Below are positions 44,783-56,600 of a stretch of DNA of 64,000 nt, one piece after another (positions within the stretch are counted from its first letter, which is position 1; each line of letters starts with the position of its first letter). Both the position numbers and the translations under genes were made by a program. The notes below the pieces were generated by a model, which had not been told where the DNA came from, ran no database searches, and saw nothing but the letters and a program-made list of their open reading frames with translations. This DNA is from Amorphophallus konjac (Eukaryota; Streptophyta; Magnoliopsida; Alismatales; Araceae), in the NCBI GenBank assembly GCA_022559845.1, contig CM040117.1:143906732-143970731 (forward strand), read 5' to 3'.

Positions 44783-47214
44783 TGTAGCACCCCAGAAATT
44801 TAAGTATTGAATAAATAATAATAACCATATAATATTCATCATATAATATTTATGGAAAACAAAATTTTGATAAATGTACAGTATAAATATCTAACATAGA
44901 TAATGGGTCTTAATAGAGGTTTAAAAGATAAACCTATAATTTAGCTAGAACCCTTTATAACTCTAAATATATGTAACTAGTTGGCTTTGAACCTTTAAAA
45001 GGATAAAAGAACTAATGTCTTTTTGGACCTTAAAAAGGGCTACGTCTAAAATGAGTGGGCTTTTGAATTCTTAAAAGATGAAAAGTAATTAGTGGGCTTT
45101 ACACTTAAAACACATAAATACATAATGGGTATTAAACTCCCAACAAAGGTTCTTACGTAAACTCTAGGATGAGATCGACGATGCATGAGGGAATTAGGGT
45201 TCTAACACATCAATGATTGGCGGCTGGAATTATGGGAAGGCTATGTTTATCTGTGGAAACTTAAATCCCATTAGGACACAACGTCCACAGTAGGATTCGC
45301 AAATCTTAAAAATCCTATAAATAAGACTCCCCGAGGCAATGGCAGAGCCATCGTTGCTGGTCCTGCTATTGCTACATACATCGTCATCCTCTTCCTCTTG
45401 TTCGTGCGGTTGCCGCCACCGTAGTGGTTTTCTTCCTCAACTGAACGTGCTGCCACTGGGGTTGTTAAACCCGTGGAGGAGCACTAGGTTCTTCTCATCT
45501 TCTTCCTTCCCCGTTCAAGGGCAAGGCCGCTGCCACTGGGGCTGCAATATTCTTCATCCTCTGCTGTAGTTGCCGTGGGCTGCTGCTGCCACTGAAGTTG
45601 CTCTTCTTTTTATTGCCACTTCTTCTTCCCGTTCTTCTTCTTCACCATAAAAGCGTCGTAAAGGTAGACAATCTCCCAAGCACAATTCTAGATACTTATC
45701 ATGATAGTTCATTAGAGCATGAGTAATCCGCCCTGAAGCTTTCTATTCGTATATAGCATGCTTAAACTTATTTTTCTTGGACATTTAGAACTATTCTGCA
45801 TAAAAAGGAATTAGCGACCAGACAATGACCGCTATTTCCATGAAATAGCGCCCGTGCAAACAGTCTCTCATTGATTAGCAACAGTCATACTGATGCAGAA
45901 TCTTTTAAATAATTAATAATTATAGCACCTTTAAAATTTAATATCTATGAAACCGTGCGTTAAAATTGTTACATGAATATGTTTCTAGATTCCTGATATT
46001 TTTCCGTCTATCCATGTCCTCACTTTCCTGGTTATGTAAACTCAAAATAGATTAATAATGTTATATGTTTAAGAACGTACCTACCCGATGTGTTTCATCG
46101 AGCCTGTACTGTTCACAGGAATTACCGACCAGACAGTGGGTGCTGTTTCTGTAATTCATGGCGACCGAGTGGAGGCCAATTACCTAGTTTCATGACAAGT
46201 CTTGGTTTTCATGAGGTTTGACGAGGTGTCATACTTGTTCAAGTTCTCTCCCTAAACTCTATGCTTCATGAAGTCTACCCAAACGTTCCTACATGCTTGA
46301 ATCCTTGGAATTCTTTTGCCATTATTTTAAGTGGAATTGGTCTAGAAACAAAAGGGGCTATGGGTCCAAACAAATTGATACTCAATGCTAGAATATAAAG
46401 TGACGGGGTCCGGATCTGATCCCATGGGCGAGGTAAAGTCTAAACGTGTACGGGTATCATGATTGATGGAGTGTGGCATTGCACCAAAGATAGCAAGATT
46501 GATCTATGACATTTCCACAAGGGATAGTCATTACTTGAATAGATGAACTCCTTATACATATGGCCAATCCTATAAAGTGATAGCTATAGTGAATGCCTTA
46601 TTGAATAATTGTTATTCTCTCATCATGAACGCTCTTGAATACCTTATTGGAATGCTTGTTATACCATCATAAATGTCCTTGGAATTACTTCTCGTCTATA
46701 TATCATCTTTATAGTACTTGAAATTTCTTTATTGTCATGTCTACATGCCTTTATATCGTCTCCGGATTATTAAATCTAGCTCGTGCCATTGTAGTTCTCG
46801 ATTATGATACCTTGCATGACTTGCATGTTCATGTTAAATTGTTAATTACTTAAAGATAGCTTGGAGCTTGAGATATTAATACCTACTAAGCGTTCGCTCA
46901 CCTAGTGTTTTCCAATATTTTTCAAGTAATGACTATAGTGATGACGAGACCGAATAGGAGGGGCAAGGGCAAGATTGAAGAGTTCTCCGACAACTTAGAT
47001 GAACCTCATGGTCTATGTCATTATGTTCATGTCAAGTCTATTTATTGAGTCCTTTTATTTTGGTCCAATTTGTAATAAACTTATATTTGAAATGAAATTC
47101 TATTTTGTTAAAATTATATCTTATCTTATGGCTATGCTCTGATTGACACGGCTGTCTAGCTGTCACATTCCGAGCAAATGACACGCTCCGCTGCTACCGG
47201 TTCGGGGCATGACA
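44783..47214 (+). repeat. E7 5' LTR (2,432 bp)
   Basis: From TGTAGCACCCCAG to GGGGCATGACA. TATA CTATAAATA at 45315-45323. A 76-codon frame at 45339-45569 just after the TATA recurs in the 3' LTR (49105-49335), but this follows from LTR duplication and it is T/C/G-rich leader sequence. Confidence 0.92.
45807..46175 (+). repeat. E7 LTR stem-loop field
   Basis: GGAATTAGCG (45807-45816) and CGCTATTTCC (45830-45839) pair 9 of 10 with a 13-base loop. A second looser unit lies near 46121-46175. The same field in the 3' LTR (from 49570) is where E8 inserted. Confidence 0.65.
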
Positions 47215-47219
47215 GAAGG

Positions 47220-47232
47220 TGGTATCAGAGCC
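47220..47232 (+). other. E7 primer binding site (initiator Met tRNA type)
   Basis: TGGTATCAGAGCC, 5 bases inside the LTR end. Confidence 0.92.
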
Positions 47233-47420
47233 TAGGCTTTCTAAATCCTTAGGTCATTAAGTGCAAGTTATAGATCAAGTTATCCTTGCTGGTTATCCTA
47301 TAGGAATTCCATGAGATTTGGGTAGAGCTATGGGCTAAACAATAAAATATGTTCCATCTATGCTAGATTAATGTCAAGATATAAGTAATCATTAATTTAT
47401 AACTTATTTTGTAGGCTAAA

Positions 47421-48310
47421 ATGGCTGCCGAGAGAGCTCAATGGAAGGAGATGCAAAGCAATGTCCAAGGATTAACACAAGCTTTACAACAAGTTTCACA
47501 AGGAGGAGCACAACATGGATCCGGGGATTTGCATAGGAAGTTCCAAAAGATGAATCTCCCTGAGTTTAGTGGGTCTACCGACTTGGATGAGGCGGAAGAT
47601 TGGGTGCAAGAAATAGAGAGAACTTTCAAGGTGATGCAGTGTACCAACCAAGAGAAAGTATTATTGGGAATCTATTAACTAGAGAAGGATGCCCGGGCAT
47701 GGTGGGGATCCGTGGAAACGATCATGCCCAACGAGCAGGTTGCATGGGATGAGTTCTTAGAATACTTTAATGAGAAGTATTTCTAGAAAGAATTCGCGAG
47801 AAGAAGGCTATGGAGTTCGTGGCACTAAAATAGCGTAGCTAATTAGTAGCGGATTATGAAGTGGAGTTTTCTAGATGGGCCCGATATGCCCCACATTTAG
47901 TCCATACGGAGAAGATGAGAGCAAAGAGATTTATGAATGGTTTAAAGGTGGAGCTTATTCCTCAATTAGCTCCGCTATAAATTCAAACTTGCACGGAGAT
48001 GGTTAGGAAGGCACACCAATTCGAAGATGCTATGGATATGATGGAACGAATCAAAGCGAAAATTGCCGAAAAGGAGTTTGCAAATGGATCCAAGAATAAT
48101 GAACCCGTGAATGGCAAGAAGAGGTCCAACGGAGGTAATGGTTTCCGCAAGGACAAGAAACCCCGAATGATGACCAACAAGTTGTTCCGACCACGGAAAA
48201 ATTTCAACATTGCAAGAAAGGAGGGCACAGACCGGAGTGTTGGTAGAAACTCGGGAAGTGCATTGGTTGCAGGAGTAAGGATCATAGAATCTCCCTCTGT
48301 CCGCTTTTAA
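47421..48310 (+). pseudogene. gag: E7 gag
   Basis: Start ATG 47421 (MAAERAQWKEMQSNVQGL). Capsid core: FQKMNLPEFSGSTDLDEAED and WVQEIERTFKVMQC, then a stop at about 47676 where a Gln is expected, and more breaks to 47900. A later frame, 47999-48310, covers the C-terminal basic region. A zinc-knuckle trace (HCKKGGHRPEC) is readable only in another frame near 48205-48240, followed by a TAG. So the RNA-binding part is decayed. The interior after gag runs straight to the polypurine tract, with no pol remnant I can recognise. Confidence 0.85.
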
Positions 48311-48535
48311 AGGAACAAGCACCGAGGGACAAACAACAAGATGGACCAAAGCGGCAGGGTAGATTTCAAGTGTTGGAAGGTAATTCTAAACCATCTTATT
48401 TACAATGGCATATGGTGATCTTAGTACTTAGCATAATATGGGAATGGATCTAGCAAGAATGCATGTTTTTAATATGGTAATTCTACCCCACTGTTATGAA
48501 AGAAAATCATGTGAATTTGGGGACCAAATTCTTTT

Positions 48536-48548
48536 AAGTGGGGGAGGG
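48536..48548 (+). other. E7 polypurine tract
   Basis: AAGTGGGGGAGGG immediately before the 3' LTR start TGTAGCAACCC. Confidence 0.93.
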
Positions 48549-49900
48549 TGTAGCAACCCAAAAATTTAAGTATGGAATGAATAATAATAACCATATAATA
48601 TTCATCATATAATAACTATGGAAAACAAAATTTTGATAAATGTATAGTATAAATAGCTAGCATAGATAATGGGTCTTAATAGAGGCTTAAAAGATAAACC
48701 TATAATTTAGCTAGAACCCTTTATGACTCTAAATATATATAACTAGTGGGCTTTGAACCTTTAAAAGGGTATAAGAACTAATGGGTTTTTCGACCTTGAA
48801 AAGGGCTACGTCTAAAACGAGTGGGCTTTTGAATTCTTAAAAGATGAAAAGTAATTAGTGGGCTTTACACTTAAAACACATAAATACATAGTGGGTATTA
48901 AACTCCCAACAAAGGTTCTTACTTAAACTCTAGGATGAGATCGATGATGCATGAGGGAATTAGGGTTCTAACCCAACAATGATTGGCAGCTGGAATTATG
49001 GGAAGGCTAGGATTATCTCTGGAAACTTAAATCCCTTTAGGACACTACGTTCATGGTAGGATTCGTAAAGCTTATAAATCCTATAAATAAGACCCCCCGA
49101 GGCGATGGCAGAGTCATCGTTGCTGGTCATGCTGCTGCTGCATACATCGTCATCCTCTTCCTCCTGTTCATATGGTTGCCACCGGCATAGTGGTTTTCTT
49201 GCTCTGCTGAATGTGCTGCCCCTGGGGCTGTTGAACCCATGGAGGGGCACTAGGTTCTTCTCGTCTTCTTCCTTCCCCGTTCAAGTGCAAGGCTACTGCC
49301 GCTGGGGTTGCAATATTCTTCTTCCTCTACTGTAGTTGCCGTGGGCTACTGCTGCTGCTGAAGTTGCTCTTCTTTTTACTACGACTTCTTCTTCCCGTTC
49401 TTCTTCTTCACCATAAAAGCGTCGTAAAGGTAGGCAATCTCCCAAGCACAATTCTAGATAATTATCACGATAGTTCATTAGAGCATGAGTAATCCTCCCC
49501 GAAGCTTTCTGTTCGTATATAGCATGCTTAAACTTGTTTTTCTTGAACGTGTAGAATTGTTCTACATAAAAAGGAATTAGCGACCAAACAGTGGCCACTA
49601 TTTCCATGGAACAGCGCCCGTGCAAACGGCCGCTCATTGATTAGCGATAGTCATACTGACACTAAATCTTTTAAATAATTAATAATTATAGCACCTTTAA
49701 AATTTAATATCTATGAAACCGTGCGTTAAAATTGTTACATGAATATGTTTCTAAATTCGTGATATTTTTCCCTGTCTATCCATGTCTTCACATTCCTGGT
49801 TATGTAAACTCAAAATAGATGAATAGTGTTATGTGTTTAAGAGCGTACTTGCCCAGTGCGTTTCAAAGTTAAAGGAATGAACGACTGTCTCACAGCCACC
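48549..49900 (+). repeat. E7 3' LTR, interrupted by E8
   Basis: Matches the 5' LTR from 44783 for about 1.35 kb, including the TATA at 49081 and stem-loop start at 49573, then stops where TGTTGGCAC of E8 begins. The remaining kilobase should lie right of the window. Confidence 0.9.
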
Positions 49901-50760
49901 TGTTGGCACTCAAAATGTGATGAACGGCGATCAAGCCGCAAAGATGAATGCTACGGCCTACTTAAGCACATAAGCCAATGGAGAACAACCTGCTGAAGAC
50001 TTCCCAAGTTGCCACAGCCTCGAGTCACCTGGAATGAACACTGGGGACTTCACCTCGGGAGAGTTGAGATGAATTCACAACCAACCGGCAGTGCGACCGA
50101 GCCTGCCTAATGATCCGGTATCGACTCCATTGTGCCGCTACCCTACACCCATTGCCCGACCAAGGACGACGGTCTATCTGGTGCCTCGCCACCTAAATGA
50201 AGACTCTCCTAAGGAGGAAGAATGCCATCGACTCTTCATAACAAGGAACTGAAGGCTCTGGCAGCAGAAGGTCACGATCACCCGACACGAGTTCGGCTTC
50301 TTGCTATATTGGGTCCGTTAGTGGCCGAATGATCGCCAGTCAAGGCAGAATTGTTCCGGATGTTGCACCATCCCGCGAGGAAGCTCCAGGCTCGAGTCGG
50401 GCCGAGCCGAAAGTGCAAATCATAGTGCCGAAGTCCGTATCAGTGGAAGACCTGCATGCTCGAGCCAAACACATACGAAGTTCTGATTAAGGCCATTCAT
50501 TGGGCCGAGAGCTTCATCAATGCCCCGTCAAGGTCTTTCAAGGACCACGACGAGGGGAACGGCTAACGGTGGCTTCCGAAACCATCCCAGGGCCCATCGG
50601 CTAGCCGGCGTCGAGCGAACAAGCTAAAACGGCGCACAAAGGTCACTGGCGCCCCTTTATCCGGCGCCACCAAATCCGGCGTGCCAAAGTAATTGGGGGA
50701 TTTTTGTCCTTCGCTCCACTGAATCCGGCGCGCTCTCCGTGGCACTGGATTAGCTTGTTG

Positions 50761-50769
50761 CTATAAAAG
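50761..50769 (+). promoter_or_regulatory. TATA box of the E8 LTR
   Basis: CTATAAAAG on the plus strand about 860 bp into the LTR, followed by an A/G-rich leader with a poly-A run. Confidence 0.72.
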
Positions 50770-51769
50770 GAGCGCTCGTTCGACCAATTAAAAAAAAAGA
50801 AAAAAGAGACAACAGAGGGGAGAAGGAGCTCGAGACCACCAATCAGAGCTACGAAGGGGAGAGTTTCTTGAGAGAAAAACTTCCTCCGAGGGTTCTCTTG
50901 CCGCCGCCGTCCTTCGCTCTGCACGAACCTTCCGGTGCCAGAGAAGAAGATTGTCTGCTTCCTCATTTATTTAGGTGGGTCGTCGTGATTTCTCCGTCGA
51001 TCCCCCTCCATTTGGATTCCTTCTCCGATATAATGTAAGTGAGAGCGGGGAGGGGCGATGATATGAGCATGTCCTCTCCCCCTCACCATCTCTGCTACTC
51101 ATGACTCTCCCCTGTAATCCCTTCCGTTTGATGTTAACGATGACTGAGCGACAACGCCGGCGTTGATGTATGCAATTTGTATGGCTATCCTTGTTCGTGG
51201 AATGAATGATGCCCACGAGTGCACTAATGAGTCTAGGTCAATCTTCTTCTTCTACCTCTGCATTGTCTCTTCTTCTCCCCCTGTGTTTCTTTCTTGTGGT
51301 TAGTGAGACGGCGCCGTGCAACAGTGCCGACGCCAGGATAGGGTGATATGCACATGTGCACCCCTACTCACTGTGCTCAAAATGAGGGACGAACTGTGTT
51401 ATGCTCGGCGCCGTTTCCATATTCCCCAGTTGCTCATCTTCCCTCTGTCCGTGCTTTAATCTCTTCATCGTGCGAATGGTTTCCGTACCCATCTTCTCCG
51501 ACGCCGGACACACACCCTGGGATACCATGGGCTACAACAATATCCCCTCTCACCGGAGTTCTTTTCCGTTCGAATGTTGAGGGTTTCGCAGCCGGAGGTG
51601 TGCGCACGTATGTCTTACTTGTCGACCCTGGGGCCGTCCTCTAACCCCCCTCCTGTTCCTGATCATGAACAGAGGGAAATGAGGCCGCCCCTATAAGCTT
51701 AATGCTTGGCTTCTCTGCACCATCATCTTCTAGCGCTAGCTCGATAATCACCATGTTAACTTGCTAACC

Positions 51770-51770
51770 C

Positions 51771-51811
<41 letters not shown>
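51770..51811. repeat. (AT)n microsatellite
   Basis: About 40 bp of AT repeats inside the E8 LTR. Confidence 0.96.
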
Positions 51812-51812
<1 letters not shown>

Positions 51813-52620
51813 TGATCAGTCTACTAACAGAGTATGAGTTGCCTTTGCACTGTGTACCGTTCTTTCAAAGAGATTTGGTGACTGGGGAGTGGGGAACATC
51901 CCCAACTATCCCACTGTGATAACACTCTGTCCACAGGGGACCATCCAGCAGTAACGAATCTCCTGTGGATTAATGAGCGAACAGTAAATGGGTTAATCCC
52001 GACATCTCAAATCCATAGTTCCTAATGGACCTTGTGGTGGCCATGGGTTATGTGCACGTCACAGGCTAGTCCTCGATGTTTCTTTCCATTTACCGGTCGT
52101 CCTGATTCGAGCGTTGAGTCGACTCGGGTTGCGTTCCCCTCGTAGGTTGGCCCTCAGGGTTTTCGCTCCCATGATGAGTCTTCTCATCCGCCCACTCTCA
52201 CCCACGGACATGGTGCCCCTAGTAGGCTAGCCCTTGGGGTTTTCCTATCCGTTCGGGTTTGCCGGCCGCCGTGGTGCCACCCGGCCCTTAGCGGTTTACT
52301 CCGCCACGTGAGTACTTCCCCGCTTCTCCCCGATAATCCTTCGGGATAGGGAGATGCTGCCGGATTTTCAGCGCAAATAAGTTAATAAACCATTTAATAA
52401 TCCTAAGCTTAATAAATTTGCCTCGTTCGGAACGATCGCCGCGATCGAGTATGAACCTCGCGCGAGCCTATGACTTGACTTCCCGATAGCCCGAGACCGA
52501 TCCGATAAATGATTGACTCAATCAACTTTCAAAAATCCTCCAAAACATTATAAATCTGAAAATAAACCAAAAAAACCTCGATTTCCGTGGAACGGGGCTA
52601 AATCGGCATCGTCGACACCC

Positions 52621-52800
52621 GGCACGCCTTAATACGGCGTGCCCTAAAACGGCGCACCCTATTCTGGCGTGCCATCAAAGGGGTGCGCCGTTTTAAGGCC
52701 ATCCCCTATGCCTACGCTAGATGGCGCAATTTTAGGCCTTTACCTACGCTTGCTGCGCCGTTTTAAACCCTGTACCTACGCGTATCACGCCGGCTTCGTT
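52621..52800 (+). repeat. E8 LTR stem-loop field downstream of TATA, nested pairs
   Basis: GGCACGCC (52621-52628) and GGCGTGCC (52636-52643) are perfect arms with a 7-base loop. AAAACGGCGCACCC (52646-52659) and GGGTGCGCCGTTTT (52681-52694) are perfect 14-base arms 21 bases apart. Further GCGCCGTTTTAA-type words follow to 52800. Confidence 0.85.
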
Positions 52801-53527
52801 CCGAATTGCATCCTTGTGCCGTTTCAACCCTCTCCTCGCCTCCGAGGTGATTTCTAATGCTAATGATAGAATTAAATAAACCCTTTAATCAATAAATCGA
52901 ATAAACTGGTTTGTCTAAACCTGAATTATCTAGTTTCATAGCTTCATCATCATGTTTTAGTCTAAGCATTCATGCCGCATCAATGTATGCTTGAGTGCAC
53001 GGGCCCCCGGTATATCAAATGGCATTAGTGGAAAGCCGGGCCATGCCCAACAGGAAGCTCTTGCCATGTGTGATGGTGGTCTTCGGACCTATATCCTCCG
53101 CCGCGTGCATGGTAGATTACAATATCTTGCATGATCATTCGCATCCTTTGCATTCTTTATTCCGGCCTCAACAGCCCATTATCTCGGTAATTAATCAAAG
53201 GTTTTCCCTCCTCGCGGAGAATGTAATTAACGCCATAGCTTTTATGGTATGGTGGACTGCTGGTCCCGACCGAATTTCACTCTCACCCGACAGGGGTCAG
53301 AATGAGCGCATAATAAACTCGTCACGTACGTGACTGGCACGCCCGCGTAGTCAATCAGTCAGTTAATTACCGGTTAATTAATTGGTTGATCGACACGTGA
53401 ATAAACCAAATAAACTCAATAAAATAATTTTTAATAAAAAGAAAATAAAATCAACAAATCCCATCGCAAACAGTCCGTCACGCCCGGTGGGATTAATAAC
53501 CCAAATAAATAATATGCCCAAACAGTC

Positions 53528-53546
53528 TGGCACGCCCGGTGGGACC
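53528..53546 (+). other. E8 candidate primer binding site
   Basis: TGGCACGCCCGGTGGGACC, identical to the E2 motif. A near copy sits 55 bp upstream, inside the LTR, at 53471-53493. Confidence 0.7.
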
Positions 53547-53639
53547 AGTGTCACCTTTCATCTCTTTGCCGAGATACTTGGGCTTCAAGGCCCTCTCAAA
53601 TGTTGCTGATCATCGGTTTGTTTGTCTTTTCAGGCGAAC

Positions 53640-56600
53640 GATGACGACAACTGGGCTGACTGGCGTCGGCTTCGGCCCTTCCATCGTTGCCGGCCATGCG
53701 CAAGGGTACCTGGCGGTGCCCATGGTGTTCGACAACTTCCCTACTGCTGTTGGCTTCCCCAACTTCTTGGGGTTAGCCTTTGTGGATATGCTGGAAGTGG
53801 AACCCTCAGAGCCCATCAAGGGAGCTACGAAGAAGATAGAGCCTCTGAAGGCTCGATGCTGCCACGACTCGCTCAAGAGTCCAACTCAGGTCACCAGCTG
53901 CCTGGTGCACCACGCTTTTCCTGGGGCCCGCCCCAATGCTGCTAACAAGTCCGGAGGAGTACTGCTGTGGTTACCGGATCTCTGACTCAGTCTGGTAAAT
54001 CCATGATGGTTGGCGGTGTGCGCGTCTTCCTCAATGGACGCAACGCACGATAGTCTCGGACCTGGTCGTCCCCACCGTCCCTCTCCGCAACTCACACCAA
54101 GCCCTCGCTGGAAGGAGGGCGCAAAGAGAAGAAGCTGGCCGCTATGGCCAAGAGAAGCTGGCCCCAAGGCCAAGAAAGTTCAAGCAGGTGTGGGTCCCCA
54201 AGAGGGTCCAACCTGTTCAGTAAGCTGCACCAGTTCGCCGCCATTCTGCACGCGATGAAGTCGAAGTGAGGAAGGAAAGGGGCCTGGCCCCGAAAGAAGA
54301 AGAGGTGGTTGCGGACCCTTCGTGCAGCGGAAGTTTCAGGGCATGTGCCCACCAAGCCAACATCCCTACTGTGGGATGAAGATTTCAGCAACCTGCCGAC
54401 CAGGCTCGGATGGCTTATATTCCTCATTCGGGAGGTCGACAACTGTCCCCCGTGCTGCATCAAGAACGGGGTCAAGAAGAGATGGCCAATCTGGTCAAGA
54501 ATTATTTCTGAGGGTTAGGCAACCCCTCGCTTGGACAGCAGCGGCTGATGCAAGCAGCCGCAGCCAATGAAGAATACTGCCCATCAATGGTAGTTGAAGA
54601 AGATACAGGAGAAAGGATGATGGTGTCGTCAGTTGATGACAATGGCTATGATGACAGCTTTGAGATCGAAGCCGATGAAACCGCCCCTAGGCGGAAAGAA
54701 GAAAGAAGAATTTCTATGTTCGAGAGGTTGACCTTTCCGGATCAGGCTAAAAGGAGGGTCCATCGACAGAGAAGAATGATGCAGGTCTTCATCTGCAATA
54801 TGGCTGGCACATTTAGTCAATATGAGGGACTTCCCGAAGACCCTCGCGAGTTGGCTCAATTGGCCGCGAGGCCGGGGCCGAATACTCGAAGAATAGAAGC
54901 CACAAGGGAGCTCCTCGCGGTAGCTAATGAAAACAACCCCTGGTCTACCACCAACGGAATGATGAAGCTGCTATTTTAACCGCCAATGTAGTGACGGCAG
55001 AAGAAGAAGATGACGTCCTCCTCGACATCCTGCCTGAGGGTACGTCCGGGGAAGCAACAGAGGCCATCCCCAGTACTGCAACCATGGACCCGTCGGTCCT
55101 AATGCTACTTCAAAGATATCGGCAAGAGATAGACTTGCTGAAGAAACAGCTGACGGAGAAGATAGAGCAGTCATCAGCTTCTAAGCTGCCCGAAGACCCT
55201 CCGCCACTCTATACCATGCCTCAACCGTCAGAGCCGAGCATGGCGACAACTCAGCAACGGCCACCACAGCCGTACCCGCTGATGCCACCGGTGCTCCCCC
55301 AGGTGCACCAGACACCCCCACTGCTGCGTCCTCCACAGGCGACCACTCTGGTCACCCCGTACCTACAACCGGCACACTTCTATCCAGAGCCAGTTGACCC
55401 CACAGTCATGAACCGTATGCTGGTGGTGAGGATGATCGAGCTAAAGCTCGCAGAAAGAAGTGAAGGCGACTACGTAGCATTTGATGCCTATCGGGTGCCA
55501 TACCCGCAACACCAAGCGGCTTCCCCCAGGGATCAATAAGCCACCCAAGTTCGACAAGTTCAACGGGAAGGGATCCCCGAAGGAACACGTTGCATATTAT
55601 ATGACCGTCATGGGTGATCTGGCCACCGATGAGTCATACTTGCTGATGTTTTTCGGGTCCTCGCTGACGGGGCTCGCATTTGAATGGTACTTCAGCCTCT
55701 CGGCCGGGTCGATCAGTGAATGGTAGGATATGCAGAGGAAGTTAAGGGAAAGATTCCATGTTACATAGAAGAAAGTCACAGTGGCCGAACTCTACTCAAC
55801 AAAGTAGAGGACAAATGAGACTGCCCTCGACTATATTAAGAGGTGGAGGAACCTCGGAATGAGGTGAAAGCGGCCCCCGCATCAGGAGGATGCTGTACAA
55901 ATATGCAAACATAACCTTAGGATGGAGGTTCTAGAAAAGATGATTGGAATGGAAATACGGTCATTTGACCGATTGAACAATGTCGTGGCCGAAGTGGAAG
56001 CCTTTCTGGCCAGACCTGCCCCTACATCAGCTGCCGGCATGACCCAGAAGGGCAAGGCAGTGGAGCGGCGCCAGGCGCCTAAAGAAGTCAACGCTCTTGA
56101 CATCAAGGCGTTTGAGCAACAGAAAGGTAAATGCAAAAAGGCGCCCACCCCACGGCCTGCAAGAGCCGCAGATGGCAAAGAAGGTCCCTCGTTGAGGGAT
56201 AAAATGAAGAAAGCCTACTCCTTTCCGAAGGACAAGACCAGGATTCTGTTTGACTGGGTAACGGAGTATGCCGTGGTCACCCTGCCAGAGCCGAAGAGGC
56301 CGGAGGACCTGAAGAGAAAAGACAGTCCAAGATTCTGCCCCTACCACCAGATGCTGGGGCATCCAATCGAAGACTACTATGTTTTCAAGGACATCATCGA
56401 AGGGATGGTGAAGAAAAATGGAATAGAGTTGGGAGAGTATAAGGTGGACCCTCCTCAACTGCATGAAGCCCCTCCCAGAAGGGTAGGAGTCAACATGATC
56501 TCCCTATACCAGGCATTGCCCGAGGAGATCTCTGAAGCAAGTACATAGCGCACCTATGAAACTCATTTCTTGGAGTCCGTGAAAGAATAAGAGGGATGGT

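Larger units (their letters stand above)
44783..49900 (+). mobile_element. E7: gag-only Tekay-like element
   Basis: Two LTRs (44783-47214 and 48549 onward), initiator-Met primer site and polypurine tract surround an interior of only 1,334 bp that holds gag and no protease, RT, RNase H or integrase. It would depend on enzymes from a full relative. The 3' LTR is interrupted at 49901 by E8. Over the first 150 bp the LTRs differ at about ten positions by eye. The left flank CAGGA (44778-44782) is one half of the expected target duplication; the other half is outside view. Confidence 0.88.
49901..53524 (+). repeat. E8 5' LTR (3,624 bp)
   Basis: From TGTTGGCACTCAAAAT to CA at 53523-53524. TATA CTATAAAAG at 50761-50769. 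It carries stem-loop pairs upstream of the TATA (TGGCGCC 50647-50653 with GGCGCCA 50663-50669) and downstream (next entries), three GGCTAGCC-type boxes (52056-52239) and an (AT)n run. No gene; frames such as 50643-50966 are unsupported. Confidence 0.9.

Noticed and set aside
45339..45569. 76-codon ORF conserved in both E7 LTRs
   Set aside because: Conservation follows from LTR duplication; composition is leader-like and low complexity.
53610..53945. ORFs overlapping the start of E8 gag in other frames and strand
   Set aside because: Shadows of the gag N-terminal block, which matches E2 gag in its own frame.
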